This document shows, one piece after another, positions 44,001 through 55,100 of a stretch of DNA of 64,000 bases. How positions within the stretch are numbered: the first letter of the stretch is position 1; the number at the start of each line of letters is the position of its first letter. The notes under the pieces are model-generated. The model was not told where the DNA came from, did no database searches, and saw only the letters and a program-made list of their open reading frames with translations. The position numbers and the translations under genes are program-made. Location of the stretch: the NCBI GenBank assembly GCA_002360945.1, contig DERO01000032.1:1-64000 (forward strand), written 5' to 3'. This DNA is from Leclercia adecarboxylata. Its GTDB lineage: Bacteria > Pseudomonadota > Gammaproteobacteria > Enterobacterales > Enterobacteriaceae.

Positions 44001-45767
44001 ATGGAAAAAACCCGTCAACAAGAGTTAACACGCTGGCTGAAACAGCAAAGCGTTCTTTCCCGCCGCTGGCTGAATATTTCCCGTCTTTTAGGGTTTATCA
44101 GTGGCGTGTTGATTGTAGGCCAGGCATGGCTGCTGGCCCGCATTCTCAACCATATGATCATGGAAAACATTCCGCGCGAGGCCCTGTTACTGCCTTTCAT
44201 TGTGCTGATTCTGGTCTTTATTTTGCGTGCCTGGGTGGTCTGGTTGCGTGAGCGCGTGGGTTTTCACGCCGGACAGAACATCCGCTACGAAATTCGTCGC
44301 CAGGTGCTCGACAGGCTGCAGGAAGCGGGTCCCGCCTGGATCCAGGGCAAGCCCGCCGGCAGCTGGGCGACGCTTATCCTCGAGCAAATCGACGATATGC
44401 ATGACTACTACGCCCGCTATCTGCCGCAGATGGCGCTGGCCGTCTTTGTTCCTCTGCTGATTGTGCTGGCGATCTTCCCGTATAACTGGGTCGCGGCGCT
44501 GATCCTGCTGGGTACCGCTCCGCTGATCCCGCTGTTTATGGCGATGGTCGGCATGGGGGCCGCCGATGCCAACCGCCGCAACTTCCTGGCGCTGGGTCGT
44601 CTCAGCGGCCACTTCCTTGACCGCCTGCGCGGCATGGAGACACTGCGTATTTTTGGTCGTGGTGAAGCCGAAACCGACAATATCCGCCACGCCTCCCAGG
44701 ACTTCCGACAGCGCACCATGGAGGTGTTACGCCTGGCGTTCTTATCCTCCGGGGTGCTGGAGTTCTTTACCTCCCTGTCGATTGCCCTGGTCGCCGTCTA
44801 TTTTGGTTTCTCCTATCTGGGTGCCCTCGATTTTGGTCACTACGGCACCGCCGTGACCCTCTCAGCAGGCTTCCTGGCATTGATTCTGGCCCCGGAGTTC
44901 TTCCAGCCACTGCGCGATTTGGGTACCTTTTATCATGCAAAGGCCCAGGCCGTAGGCGCAGCAGACAGCCTGAAAACCTTCCTCGAAACGCCGCTGGCTC
45001 ATCCGCAGCGCGGCGACGTGACTCTGAGCACCAGCAAACCGGTCAGCATTGAGGCAGAGAATTTTTGCGTGCTGTCGCCGGAGGGTAAGGTGCTGGCGGG
45101 GCCATTAAACTTCACCCTCGCGGCAGGTCAGCGCGTGGTGCTGGTCGGCACCAGCGGCTCGGGCAAAAGCTCGCTGCTGAATGCCTTATCCGGCTTTATG
45201 GCCTACAGCGGGTCGCTGCGCATCAACCAGGCTGAGCTGTCCGCGCTCGATCCTGACGAATGGCGCACCCATTTAAGCTGGGTGGGTCAGAACCCTCAGC
45301 TTCCGGCAGCCACGCTGCGTGAAAACGTGCTGCTGGCGCGCCCGGATGCCAGCGACGAAGAGCTGCAGTCGGTGCTCGATCGCGCATGGGTCAGCGAGTT
45401 CCTGCCGCTGCTGCCGAACGGCGTGGATACGGTGGTGGGCGATCAGTCGGCAGGGCTTTCCGTCGGTCAGGCGCAGCGTATCGCTGTGGCCCGCGCCCTG
45501 CTTAACCCCTGCCAGCTTTTACTGCTGGATGAGCCCGCCGCCAGCCTGGACGCACACAGCGAACAGCGTGTGATGATGGCCCTGGATGCCGCCTCGCAGC
45601 AGCAAACCACGCTGATGGTTACCCACCAGCTGGAGGGCATCTCCCGCTGGGATCAGATCTGGGTGATGGACAACGGACAGCTTGTCGAGCAGGGCGATTA
45701 CGCCACGCTCGCAGCGGCACAGGGGCCGTTTGCGGCCCTGCTGGCGAACCGTCAGGAGGATATCTGA
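44001..45767 (+). CDS. cydD: CydD, subunit of the CydDC ABC transporter
   Basis: One half of the heterodimeric CydDC ABC exporter, needed for assembly of cytochrome bd and for thiol (cysteine/glutathione) balance of the periplasm. It has 588 residues, the E. coli length. Six N-terminal membrane spans are followed by Walker A GTSGSGKSS (about 373-381), signature LSVGQAQR and Walker B LLLLDEPAASLD. Its stop overlaps the cydC start (TGATG). Confidence 0.97.
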   Translation: MEKTRQQELTRWLKQQSVLSRRWLNISRLLGFISGVLIVGQAWLLARILNHMIMENIPREALLLPFIVLILVFILRAWVVWLRERVGFHAGQNIRYEIRRQVLDRLQEAGPAWIQGKPAGSWATLILEQIDDMHDYYARYLPQMALAVFVPLLIVLAIFPYNWVAALILLGTAPLIPLFMAMVGMGAADANRRNFLALGRLSGHFLDRLRGMETLRIFGRGEAETDNIRHASQDFRQRTMEVLRLAFLSSGVLEFFTSLSIALVAVYFGFSYLGALDFGHYGTAVTLSAGFLALILAPEFFQPLRDLGTFYHAKAQAVGAADSLKTFLETPLAHPQRGDVTLSTSKPVSIEAENFCVLSPEGKVLAGPLNFTLAAGQRVVLVGTSGSGKSSLLNALSGFMAYSGSLRINQAELSALDPDEWRTHLSWVGQNPQLPAATLRENVLLARPDASDEELQSVLDRAWVSEFLPLLPNGVDTVVGDQSAGLSVGQAQRIAVARALLNPCQLLLLDEPAASLDAHSEQRVMMALDAASQQQTTLMVTHQLEGISRWDQIWVMDNGQLVEQGDYATLAAAQGPFAALLANRQEDI

Positions 45768-47488
45768 TGCGCGCTTTACTGCCCTATCTGGCGCTCTATA
45801 TGCGCCACAAATGGATGCTGATCCTCGGCGTGGTGCTGGCGATCCTCACCCTGCTGGCCAGTATCGGCCTGCTCACGCTCTCCGGCTGGTTCCTCTCCGC
45901 CTCGGCGGTGGCCGGATTTGCGGGGCTGTACAGCTTCAACTATATGCTGCCTGCCGCCGGGGTGCGCGGCACGGCCATCGCCCGCACCGCCGGGCGTTAC
46001 TTTGAGCGTCTGGTCAGCCATGACGCCACCTTCCGCGTATTGCAGCACCTGCGCGTGACCACCTTCAGCAAGCTGCTGCCCCTCTCCCCTGCCGGACTGG
46101 CGCGCTATCGCCAGGGCGAACTGCTGAACCGCGTCGTCGCGGACGTCGATACCCTCGATCACCTCTACCTGCGCGTTATCTCCCCGCTGGTGGGTGCCCT
46201 GGTGGTGATTGTGGTCGTTACTCTCGGCCTGTGCCTGCTGGACGTCAACATCGCGCTGGTGCTCGGCGGGATCATGCTCCTGACGCTGTTTGTGCTGCCG
46301 CCGCTGTTTTACCGCGCCGGGAAACCGACCGGTGAAAGCCTGACCCGTCTGCGCGGCGAGTATCGCCAGCAACTGACGGGCTGGCTGCAGGGTCAGGCGG
46401 AGCTGACCATTTTTGGTGCCAGCCGTCGTTACCGTGCCCAAATGGAAAATACCGAGCTGAACTGGCACGAAGCCCAGCGCAAGCAGTCGGAACTCACGGC
46501 GCTGTCTCAGGCACTGATGCTGTTGATTGGCGGTGTTGCAGTGATGGCGATGCTGTGGATGGCCTCCGGCGGCGTGGGCGATAACACCCAGCCGGGCCCG
46601 CTGATTGCGCTGTTTGTCTTTTGCGCGCTGGCGGCGTTCGAAGCGCTGGCCCCGGTAACCGGTGCGTTTCAGCACCTGGGCCAGGTGGTGGCTTCCGCGC
46701 TGCGTATCACCCAGATCACCGGCCAGCAGCCGGAAGTGAAGTTCAGCACCGCCGCGTCCGACGTGCCTGAGCAGCTGGCTCTCCGCCTGTCGGATGTCAG
46801 CTTTGCCTACGACGGCCAAGCGCAACCGGCGCTGGACCACATTAACCTGACTATTCCGGCAGGCGCACACGTTGCGGTGCTGGGGCGTACAGGCTGCGGC
46901 AAATCGACGCTGCTGCAGCTCCTGACCCGCGCCTGGGATCCGGCCAAGGGCCAGATCCTGTTCAACGATACGCCGCTGACAGCAATGAGTGAGCCTGCGC
47001 TGCGCAAAACGGTGAGCGTGGTGCCGCAGCGGGTCCATCTTTTCAGCGCCACCCTGCGGGATAACCTGCTGTTAGCCGCGCCCGCTGCCGCCGATGAGGT
47101 GTTAAGCGCGATGCTGGAGAAGGTCGGCCTGCACAAGCTGCTGGACGACGAGGGTCTGAACAGCTGGCTCGGTGAAGGCGGGCGTCAGCTCTCCGGCGGC
47201 GAGCTGCGTCGCCTGGCGATTGCCCGCGCGCTGCTGCACGATGCGCCGCTGATGCTGCTGGACGAACCCACCGAGGGTCTCGATGCCACCACTGAGCGGC
47301 AAATCCTTGATTTACTCGAAAAAGAGATGCAGGGCAAAACGGTACTGATGGTGACGCACCGCCTGCGCGGACTGGCGGATTTCGATCAAATTATTGTGAT
47401 GGACAACGGACAGATTATTGAGCAAGGTAGTCACGCAGAGCTGTTAGCAAAACAGGGTCGCTACTACCAGTTTAAACAACGTCTGTAG
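45767..47488 (+). CDS. cydC: CydC, subunit of the CydDC ABC transporter
   Basis: Partner of CydD. It has 573 residues. Membrane spans occupy about 15-310, Walker A is GRTGCGKST near 370, the signature is LSGGELRR and Walker B is LMLLDEPTEGLD. The start overlaps the cydD stop by one base, so the two subunits are translated together. aat follows after 47 bp. Confidence 0.97.
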   Translation: MRALLPYLALYMRHKWMLILGVVLAILTLLASIGLLTLSGWFLSASAVAGFAGLYSFNYMLPAAGVRGTAIARTAGRYFERLVSHDATFRVLQHLRVTTFSKLLPLSPAGLARYRQGELLNRVVADVDTLDHLYLRVISPLVGALVVIVVVTLGLCLLDVNIALVLGGIMLLTLFVLPPLFYRAGKPTGESLTRLRGEYRQQLTGWLQGQAELTIFGASRRYRAQMENTELNWHEAQRKQSELTALSQALMLLIGGVAVMAMLWMASGGVGDNTQPGPLIALFVFCALAAFEALAPVTGAFQHLGQVVASALRITQITGQQPEVKFSTAASDVPEQLALRLSDVSFAYDGQAQPALDHINLTIPAGAHVAVLGRTGCGKSTLLQLLTRAWDPAKGQILFNDTPLTAMSEPALRKTVSVVPQRVHLFSATLRDNLLLAAPAAADEVLSAMLEKVGLHKLLDDEGLNSWLGEGGRQLSGGELRRLAIARALLHDAPLMLLDEPTEGLDATTERQILDLLEKEMQGKTVLMVTHRLRGLADFDQIIVMDNGQIIEQGSHAELLAKQGRYYQFKQRL

Positions 47489-47535
47489 TCTATATTTGAA
47501 CCGATCCCCACTTCGCGTACTGGAGTTTTGTTGTC

Positions 47536-48240
47536 ATGCGCCTGGTCCAGCTCTCTCGTCATTCTCTTGCGTTCCCTTCTCCGGAAGGGGCGCTGCGTGA
47601 ACCTAATGGTTTGCTGGCCCTCGGCGGCGATCTGAGCCCGTCGCGTTTATTAATGGCGTACCAGCGCGGGATTTTTCCGTGGTTTTCCCCCGGGGATCCG
47701 ATCTTATGGTGGTCGCCCGACCCTCGCGCCGTTCTGTGGCCCGCACAGTTTCATCTCAGCCGCAGCATGAAGCGCTTTCACGCTCATTCCCCCTATCGCG
47801 TCACGCTTAATCACGCGTTTGGTGAGGTCATCGAGGGGTGCGCCGCCGATCGCTTCGAAGGGACCTGGATCACCCCCGAGGTGATCACCGCCTATCATCG
47901 CCTGCACGAGTTGGGTTACGCCCATTCGATTGAGGTGTGGGATAAGGACGAGCTGGTGGGCGGGATGTACGGCGTGGCGCAAGGTACCTTGTTTTGCGGC
48001 GAGTCGATGTTCAGCCGCGCGGTGAATGCCTCGAAAACCGCCCTGCTTGTTTTCTGCGAACGCTTCACCCGCAGCGGCGGCCAGTTGATTGATTGCCAGG
48101 TGCTGAACGAGCATACTGCCTCGCTGGGTGCGGTTGAGATCTCCCGCCATGAATATCTGAATCAACTGGCAACGCTGCGAATGCAGAAATTACCGCAGAA
48201 CTTCTGGGTCCCCGGCACGTTATTTACGCCGCAAAGATAA
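47536..48240 (+). CDS. aat: Leucyl/phenylalanyl-tRNA-protein transferase Aat
   Basis: Adds Leu or Phe to proteins with N-terminal Arg or Lys and so makes N-degrons. It has 234 residues, with family blocks [21 protein letters not shown] (about 49-69) and [14 protein letters not shown]. The adaptor ClpS and unfoldase ClpA, which read these N-degrons, are encoded at 55.3-58.0 kb, so the pathway lies in this window. Confidence 0.98.
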   Translation: MRLVQLSRHSLAFPSPEGALREPNGLLALGGDLSPSRLLMAYQRGIFPWFSPGDPILWWSPDPRAVLWPAQFHLSRSMKRFHAHSPYRVTLNHAFGEVIEGCAADRFEGTWITPEVITAYHRLHELGYAHSIEVWDKDELVGGMYGVAQGTLFCGESMFSRAVNASKTALLVFCERFTRSGGQLIDCQVLNEHTASLGAVEISRHEYLNQLATLRMQKLPQNFWVPGTLFTPQR

Positions 48241-48745
<505 letters not shown>

Positions 48746-48783
48746 GAGTTTTTCGCCGCGAATGGCGTAGTGTAGTAAGAATA

Positions 48784-48814
48784 ATCAAGGCCGGGATATC
48801 CCGGCCTTTTTGTT
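48784..48814. terminator. Terminator between infA and the porin gene
   Basis: AAGGCCGGG (48787-48795) pairs with CCCGGCCTT (48800-48808) followed by Ts. It serves infA and possibly the convergent porin operon. Confidence 0.9.
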
Positions 48815-48829
48815 GGCTGTTACGCGGCG

Positions 48830-50416
<1,587 letters not shown>

Positions 50417-50421
50417 TCAGA

Positions 50422-51801
50422 TTAAATAGCGGCGGATTTTTTGAGTTCTGGTGCGCCGTCCGGGGCGTAGATGCCAGCATCAAGGTCCGCGCGGATCGCC
50501 GCGAAGCTGTCGTCAAGCCGGTAGAAGCGCCCGATCCAGATCATCGACGCCACGATGAGCCCGGCGGGGATCCACAGGTAGCAGGCCTGGATGGCCAGCA
50601 GGGCTGACGGAGTCTGCGTCGCGTTTGCCACGTAGCCGCCCGAGGAGAGCAAGAAACCGGTGATCGCCCCTGCCCCCGCCATCGCCACTTTGCCGAGGAA
50701 GCCGTTGATGGAGGTCAGAATGCCTGCGGTGTTAATTCCGGTTTTCCAGACGCCATAATCGACCGGATCGGCCTGCATGGAGAAGTAGATCGCGGTGCGT
50801 TGCCCTGCGCCGAGCGACAGGACGATAGCCCCGATGACCAGCCCCCAGTAGTTGACGCCCGCGGCCATCATGATCCCCATCCCGACAAGGTTTACCGTGC
50901 TGGCAACCAGATAGACGTGGCGTTTTTTCATTAAGCCCGCAAGGAACGGCACCGTCAGCGTCCCGAGCAGCGGCACGAAGGAGGAGATCCCGGCCACCAG
51001 GGCGGTCAGCTCGCTGCTGCCCACGTAGTAGTGGAAGAAATAGACCAATGCCCCCGTCTGGAAGAAGAATGCCCCCCACATCAAGAAGATATTCAGCGCG
51101 AACACCTTCCACGGGGTGTTGGATTTCAGGCCGGTCCAGGCACGTTTTAACGTCATGCGTTCCTGGGTGATACTGATTTTCTCCTCCACGTTGCGGAAGC
51201 TGATCAGCAGGAAGAAGGTGGCGATTACCCCAAATACCACGGCGGTATAGAGGAAACCCTGGGCCTGATTGCCCTGCCCTAACGCCCCGACCAGCGGCAG
51301 CGTGGCGACCGCCACAATAGTAGATCCCAGCGAGCCGAGAAGAATACGCACTGCGGATAAGGTGGTGCGCTCCTGGGAATCCGCCGTCAGGAACGGCAGC
51401 ATTGCGCAGAAAGGAATATTGACGATGGTGTAGAGGAACGAGAGGCACAGGTAGGTGATAAAGGCGTACATCAGTTTGCCGGTGGTGCCAAAATCAGGCA
51501 CGTAAAACGCCAGAATACACATCAGCCCGAAGGGTATCGCGCCAAACAGCAGCCACGGACGGCAGCGCCCCCAACGGGTGGTGGTGTTGTCGATCATCAA
51601 ACCCATCAACACATCCGCCACGCCGTCCACCAGTCGTGTCACCAGGAACATGATCCCCACCCAGTAGGCCGGGAGGTTCATCACGTCGGTGTAGAAAAAC
51701 ATCAGGTACAGCGAGATTAACTGCCAGACCAGGTTACAGGAGAGATCGGCAATCCCGTAGCCTAACCGTTGCCGCCATAGGGTAAAGAAGGTTTTAGCCA
51801 T
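50422..51801 (-). CDS. GPH-family (MelB-like) sugar symporter
   Basis: 459-residue inner-membrane carrier of the glycoside-pentoside-hexuronide:cation family, with 12 predicted spans. The family pattern near the first loops is present: YGIADLSCNLVW (about 15-26), MFFYTDV and RLVDGVADVLMGLMIDNT, where acidic residues line the cation site, then RWGRCRPWLLFGAIPFG. I prefer the ATG at 51799-51801 (AAGTGA upstream) to a GTG three codons before it. It lies 24 bp after the hydrolase gene and 29 bp before the porin gene. It likely imports intact glycoside for intracellular hydrolysis. Confidence 0.85.
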   Translation of the reverse strand: MAKTFFTLWRQRLGYGIADLSCNLVWQLISLYLMFFYTDVMNLPAYWVGIMFLVTRLVDGVADVLMGLMIDNTTTRWGRCRPWLLFGAIPFGLMCILAFYVPDFGTTGKLMYAFITYLCLSFLYTIVNIPFCAMLPFLTADSQERTTLSAVRILLGSLGSTIVAVATLPLVGALGQGNQAQGFLYTAVVFGVIATFFLLISFRNVEEKISITQERMTLKRAWTGLKSNTPWKVFALNIFLMWGAFFFQTGALVYFFHYYVGSSELTALVAGISSFVPLLGTLTVPFLAGLMKKRHVYLVASTVNLVGMGIMMAAGVNYWGLVIGAIVLSLGAGQRTAIYFSMQADPVDYGVWKTGINTAGILTSINGFLGKVAMAGAGAITGFLLSSGGYVANATQTPSALLAIQACYLWIPAGLIVASMIWIGRFYRLDDSFAAIRADLDAGIYAPDGAPELKKSAAI

Positions 51802-51825
51802 TTTGTTCACTTTATTGTTGTGTTA

Positions 51826-53391
51826 TCAGAGGCCGAACTGGCGAATAAACCAGGCCGGGGTACAGCTCCATGCATGGCAGTAACTGTTGATGAGCTTACT
51901 GCCATACGGGGAGAAGTCAGGTCTTTGCGGATCAAATAATTCCCAGAAGGTATCCGCCCCGTCATCCACCATCGCCCCCCAGTAGGCTTTAATCTCTGCC
52001 ACGGCACGCTCACGCAAGCCGCATTTCAGCAGCGCGGCGATAAAATGGTGGCGCAGATAGGGAGTATTCATGCCGATGGACGGCGGCGACTGTAGTAAAT
52101 TCGTCACAACCTTTTGCTGATGTGCCGCATCGCCCACGTCGGCCAGCACCAGCCAGATTTGCGAGGCGGCGCTGATCTGGCGCGCGGAACCGCTGACGTA
52201 AAAGCCGCTCGCTTCGTCCCAGAGCTGATGCGCGGCACGTTTCACCCACGTCAGTTGATCGTGCAGGAAAGCAACCTGTTCAGGAGCGCAGACTTCCGCC
52301 AGCCGCACAGCTTTGTCGATGCAGTAGATCAACACCCCTTGAGAGGCCGCCTGTTTATTAAGCCGATCGTGCCAGTCGATAAATGACCACCAGTCATCGC
52401 TGTCTGTGACCAGGCCTGCTTCGCAACGCGCTAACGCCAGCTCGACCTGACGGAAGGCAATCGGCCACAGCTCACGGGCGGTGGACATATCCCCGGTCGC
52501 CTGCAGGTAGTTGTAGAGCGTATCGACAAAAAAGAGCGAATAATCAAACAGGAAGGTGTCATCCGCCCTCACCTCGGGGCGGACAAAAATATTGGCCGAG
52601 ACCATCCCGTCCTCCCGGCGATGGCCGGCAAACAGGTACAGGCAGCGGCGCACCAGATCGTGATTGGCAAAAGTGACATCATTCACCAGGGCCTGTAACC
52701 GGAGGTCACCCAGCCATAACCGGCGATCCCGCTTCGGCCCGTCCTCAAACACCTCCTGCATGCAGTTGCGCAGGGTTCTGACCGCCACTTCATCAATCTT
52801 TCGCAGCTGCGGATCCGTGGCGTTGCAGGGTGGATATTCGTCTGGCGCCGAGCTGACGCTATTTAGCGTGATCTGCTTAAAGCGCAGCTGATATTTGGGT
52901 GAGAGCGCTACAACGCGCACCTTCAGATAACGAAAACAGTAGCGGCGCGCGAGGGTAATATCCGCGGGCAGGACGTCAATATATTCATGGTGTTGTTGCA
53001 ACCAGCTGCTGCTTAACCATCCCTGATAGTCGCTGAAGGGCTCTGCCATTTCGCACAGCGTTTCACCAAAAATAAACTCCAGATGGGCGGGGGCATCCGG
53101 TGGGCTGCCCGCGGCTTCGCAGCTGAAATTTAACCAGCCGACACCGTGGGTGCCAAAGTCCAGAATAAAGGAATCCCCGGGTGAGAAAGATTGCTTCAGC
53201 CAGGCGCTGGCATCGGCCACTTTTTCCGCACGCCAGCCGTGCAGGGCGTGACTGTCGGAAACGGTGTTGATCACGCTGACGGGAGAAATCGCCTGCGAAT
53301 GGAGCGTTGGCATCAATGCGCTGGCGGTGGCCAGGAGCTGTTCGTCGCGATACATGGTGAGATTATGGTGTTGCTGAAGTGCCTGAGACAT
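51826..53391 (-). CDS. Short GH78-like glycoside hydrolase (alpha-L-rhamnosidase type), cytoplasmic
   Basis: 521 residues, no signal peptide, so cytoplasmic. The (alpha/alpha)6-barrel family signature is seen as EDGPKRDRRLWLGD (216-229), which matches the GH78 pattern D-x-P-x-R-E/D...W-x-G-D with acidic residues D217, D222 and D229. A second acidic site is E484 in DTFWELFDP, and SYCHAWSCTPAWF (503-515) matches the GH78 end block. Canonical enzymes are about 900 residues with extra beta domains; here only about 200 residues precede the barrel. The ATG at 53389-53391 has an AGAGGG site. It is the first gene of the operon and divergent from an AraC regulator. Confidence 0.75.
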   Translation of the reverse strand: MSQALQQHHNLTMYRDEQLLATASALMPTLHSQAISPVSVINTVSDSHALHGWRAEKVADASAWLKQSFSPGDSFILDFGTHGVGWLNFSCEAAGSPPDAPAHLEFIFGETLCEMAEPFSDYQGWLSSSWLQQHHEYIDVLPADITLARRYCFRYLKVRVVALSPKYQLRFKQITLNSVSSAPDEYPPCNATDPQLRKIDEVAVRTLRNCMQEVFEDGPKRDRRLWLGDLRLQALVNDVTFANHDLVRRCLYLFAGHRREDGMVSANIFVRPEVRADDTFLFDYSLFFVDTLYNYLQATGDMSTARELWPIAFRQVELALARCEAGLVTDSDDWWSFIDWHDRLNKQAASQGVLIYCIDKAVRLAEVCAPEQVAFLHDQLTWVKRAAHQLWDEASGFYVSGSARQISAASQIWLVLADVGDAAHQQKVVTNLLQSPPSIGMNTPYLRHHFIAALLKCGLRERAVAEIKAYWGAMVDDGADTFWELFDPQRPDFSPYGSKLINSYCHAWSCTPAWFIRQFGL

Positions 53392-53589
53392 ACTGCGCCC
53401 TCTGTAAGATTTCAGGCAGAATAGAGGTGATGGGGAGTTGAGAGCCACTCTCAGATTGCCAACCCCCAACGCAGTTTGGCAGTGTCAGTGAGGTCGGCCG
53501 GAGGATGTTCACATTTTGAAAAACAGGGCTTCTTAAGCGGGTATAAATCAATTATCGTGCTCGCAGCTTTTCACGTTGCAGGATAATTT
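53392..53589. promoter_or_regulatory. Divergent control region of the glycoside locus
   Basis: 198 bp between the hydrolase and regulator genes. Two dyads are visible: TGAGAG-CCA-CTCTCA (53439-53453) and TGCCAA-N13-TTGGCA (53457-53462 with 53476-53481). They lie 48-90 bp upstream of the hydrolase start, where an AraC-type activator could bind. I find no clear CRP site and no strong -35/-10 pair. Confidence 0.4.
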
Positions 53590-54411
53590 ATGAACACGTT
53601 AACCGTTGCGCATTATTTCAAATCCACAGACGATAAACTCGCCCTTTATAAAAGCGACCCGGAAGATAACAGCTGCGAACATTGTCATGAATTTGATGAA
53701 CTGGTTATTGTTGAGCAAGGACATGGACTGCACATTATTAACGGACGCCCTCTCTATATTCAGCAAGGGGATATTTTTTACGTCCAGCGTGGCGACCACC
53801 ATTTTTATGATGAGTTGGGTACACTCAAGCTGATTAATATCCTGATAAATCCTATGGCTGAATTTGTATTTTTACAGCACACCGGATCCCTGTTGGAACG
53901 TTTCTCGGTACGCGATGCCAGTTGCTACACCTGGCTGGCACCGGAGATCCGCATGCAGTGCAATTCCCTGATCGATAAAATATTCAGTGCCCAGCCGCTA
54001 CAGGTCGAACAGCGGGAGTCGCTCTTTTTCCAGCTGGTGAATACGCTGCTGCAGGCGCAGTCGGATGTTAACCACAATAACACCCGCTATAAACTGCATA
54101 AGCTGCTCAATCATCTGCAGGAAAACTGTTTTGAAGAGTACGACTGGAACGATCTGGCTAAGCAGTTTCATTTAACCCCGCGTACGGCATTCCGCCATAT
54201 TAAAGCCGCGACGGGCATGACGCCGGAAAATTATATCAAGCACCTGCGACTGGTCTCTGCCCGGGTAAAAGTCCGCGAAACCGACATGACCATTACCGAG
54301 ATTGCCTTCCTGTGCGGTTTCGCCAACAGCAGCCATTTCAGCACCCTGTATAAAAAGGTCTTTGCCGTTACCCCGAGCGAAGAGCGTAAACGGGCTGAAA
54401 TGGCCGGTTAA
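53590..54411 (+). CDS. AraC-family transcriptional regulator (RhaS/RhaR-like)
   Basis: 273 residues. An N-terminal cupin-like sensor domain (about 30-95, with CEHCHEFDELVIVEQG) is followed by a C-terminal AraC DNA-binding domain with two helix-turn-helix units, LAKQFHLTPRTAFRHIKAATG (189-209) and ITEIAFLCGFANSSHFSTLYKK (235-256). Size and layout resemble the rhamnose regulators RhaS and RhaR. Divergent from the hydrolase-symporter-porin operon, it is its probable inducer-dependent activator. The ligand is not known. Confidence 0.85.
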   Translation: MNTLTVAHYFKSTDDKLALYKSDPEDNSCEHCHEFDELVIVEQGHGLHIINGRPLYIQQGDIFYVQRGDHHFYDELGTLKLINILINPMAEFVFLQHTGSLLERFSVRDASCYTWLAPEIRMQCNSLIDKIFSAQPLQVEQRESLFFQLVNTLLQAQSDVNHNNTRYKLHKLLNHLQENCFEEYDWNDLAKQFHLTPRTAFRHIKAATGMTPENYIKHLRLVSARVKVRETDMTITEIAFLCGFANSSHFSTLYKKVFAVTPSEERKRAEMAG

Positions 54412-54443
54412 TGCGCCCGAATTCGCCAGGCGCATATATTGAC

Positions 54444-54860
54444 TCAGTGGACATGCACCACGGTCAGATCGGCCAGCATCGCATGGCTGATCTCGTGCAG
54501 CAGCCCGGTGAGATGCGGCAGCATATCGCGGTCGAAATGCGATACCAGCAGCACGTGGTTTAACGCCCGGCAGTAATCGCACTGGGCTTCGGTGCTGTCC
54601 AGCAGCCACTCCTGTTTGTGCGTAGGTGGGATCTCATCCTCCTCCAGCACGCGAAAATCGCTCATCGATTTTGCCAGCTCGCTTCTGAAGGCGTCCAGGT
54701 ATGCCGCAAGGCAGCGGCAGACGGGCTGCGTTTGCGGCAGCGAATTGCAATCGACCAGGATTTCGGTGAGCAGGTTGCAGCGCGCGGCGAGCGTGGAGAG
54801 GTCTGGAGTACTGAGTTCGAGTTCGCTATAAAGCTGGTAGATATGATTTTCTGTATTCAT
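54444..54860 (-). CDS. Unrecognised 138-residue protein under a C4-type antisense RNA
   Basis: I do not recognise the family. The 138-residue product is acidic and mostly helical in appearance. It has six cysteines (28, 38, 48, 50, 94, 97), including C48-x-C50 and C94-xx-C97, and HEISH at 122-126, which fits the HExxH pattern but may be chance. No signal peptide or membrane span. The ATG at 54858-54860 (MNTENHIYQLY) has AAGGA seven bases upstream; a GTG 11 codons earlier is less likely. The leader carries sequences complementary to an upstream C4-like RNA, the arrangement seen with phage genes, so this is probably a phage-derived gene or remnant. Confidence 0.7.
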   Translation of the reverse strand: MNTENHIYQLYSELELSTPDLSTLAARCNLLTEILVDCNSLPQTQPVCRCLAAYLDAFRSELAKSMSDFRVLEEDEIPPTHKQEWLLDSTEAQCDYCRALNHVLLVSHFDRDMLPHLTGLLHEISHAMLADLTVVHVH

Positions 54861-54900
54861 AGGTAATTCCTTCACACACATTGAATTTACCACCGCAGGA

Positions 54901-54921
54901 AACGCCAGATTCGCTGGCGGC
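54901..54921 (-). other. Leader hairpin before the unrecognised gene
   Basis: CGCCAG-ATTCG-CTGGCG (54903-54919) is a perfect 6-bp stem between the antisense target and the ribosome site. Confidence 0.5.
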
Positions 54922-54930
54922 GGACGAAAA

Positions 54931-54963
54931 GGAATTGGCGTACCAGTGTGTGTGCTTACTGGC
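54931..54963 (-). promoter_or_regulatory. C4 antisense target site in mRNA leader
   Basis: On the minus strand this reads CACACACT (from 54945-54952) then ACGCCAAT (from 54934-54941). Each is exactly complementary to an 8-nt segment of the upstream RNA. The first lies in a small hairpin CCAGT...ACTGG (54943-54962). Pairing here would control transcription or translation of the gene at 54444-54860. Confidence 0.7.
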
Positions 54964-54989
54964 GCTTCAAAAGAAGCTTCCGATTCGCC

Positions 54990-55100
54990 CGCCAGATGCA
55001 GAATATACCCTTTTCCTTAGGGCGAACGAAGCCTGCAGCTAATCGCGCTGCTCACACACTTTCAGGACGCCAATCCTGGCACCTGATTTTGCAGGTGCAT
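54990..55100 (-). ncRNA. C4-type phage antisense RNA
   Basis: On the minus strand, three hairpins occur in order: ACCTG/CAGGT (55081-55096), CAGGA/TCCTG (about 55063-55078) with ATTGGCGT across its loop, and GCAGC/GCTGC (about 55034-55050). AGTGTGTG (from 55053-55060) lies between the last two. These two 8-mers are complementary to the target at 54934-54952. This two-segment antisense layout upstream of its target gene is that of the C4 RNA of P1/P7 and the CI RNA of P4. Ends are approximate. The call rests on structure and remembered C4 features, not on a model search. Confidence 0.7.

Noticed and set aside
53500..53590. CRP site upstream of the AraC-type regulator
   Set aside because: TGTGA- and TCAC-like half sites occur, but none at the required 6-bp spacing.
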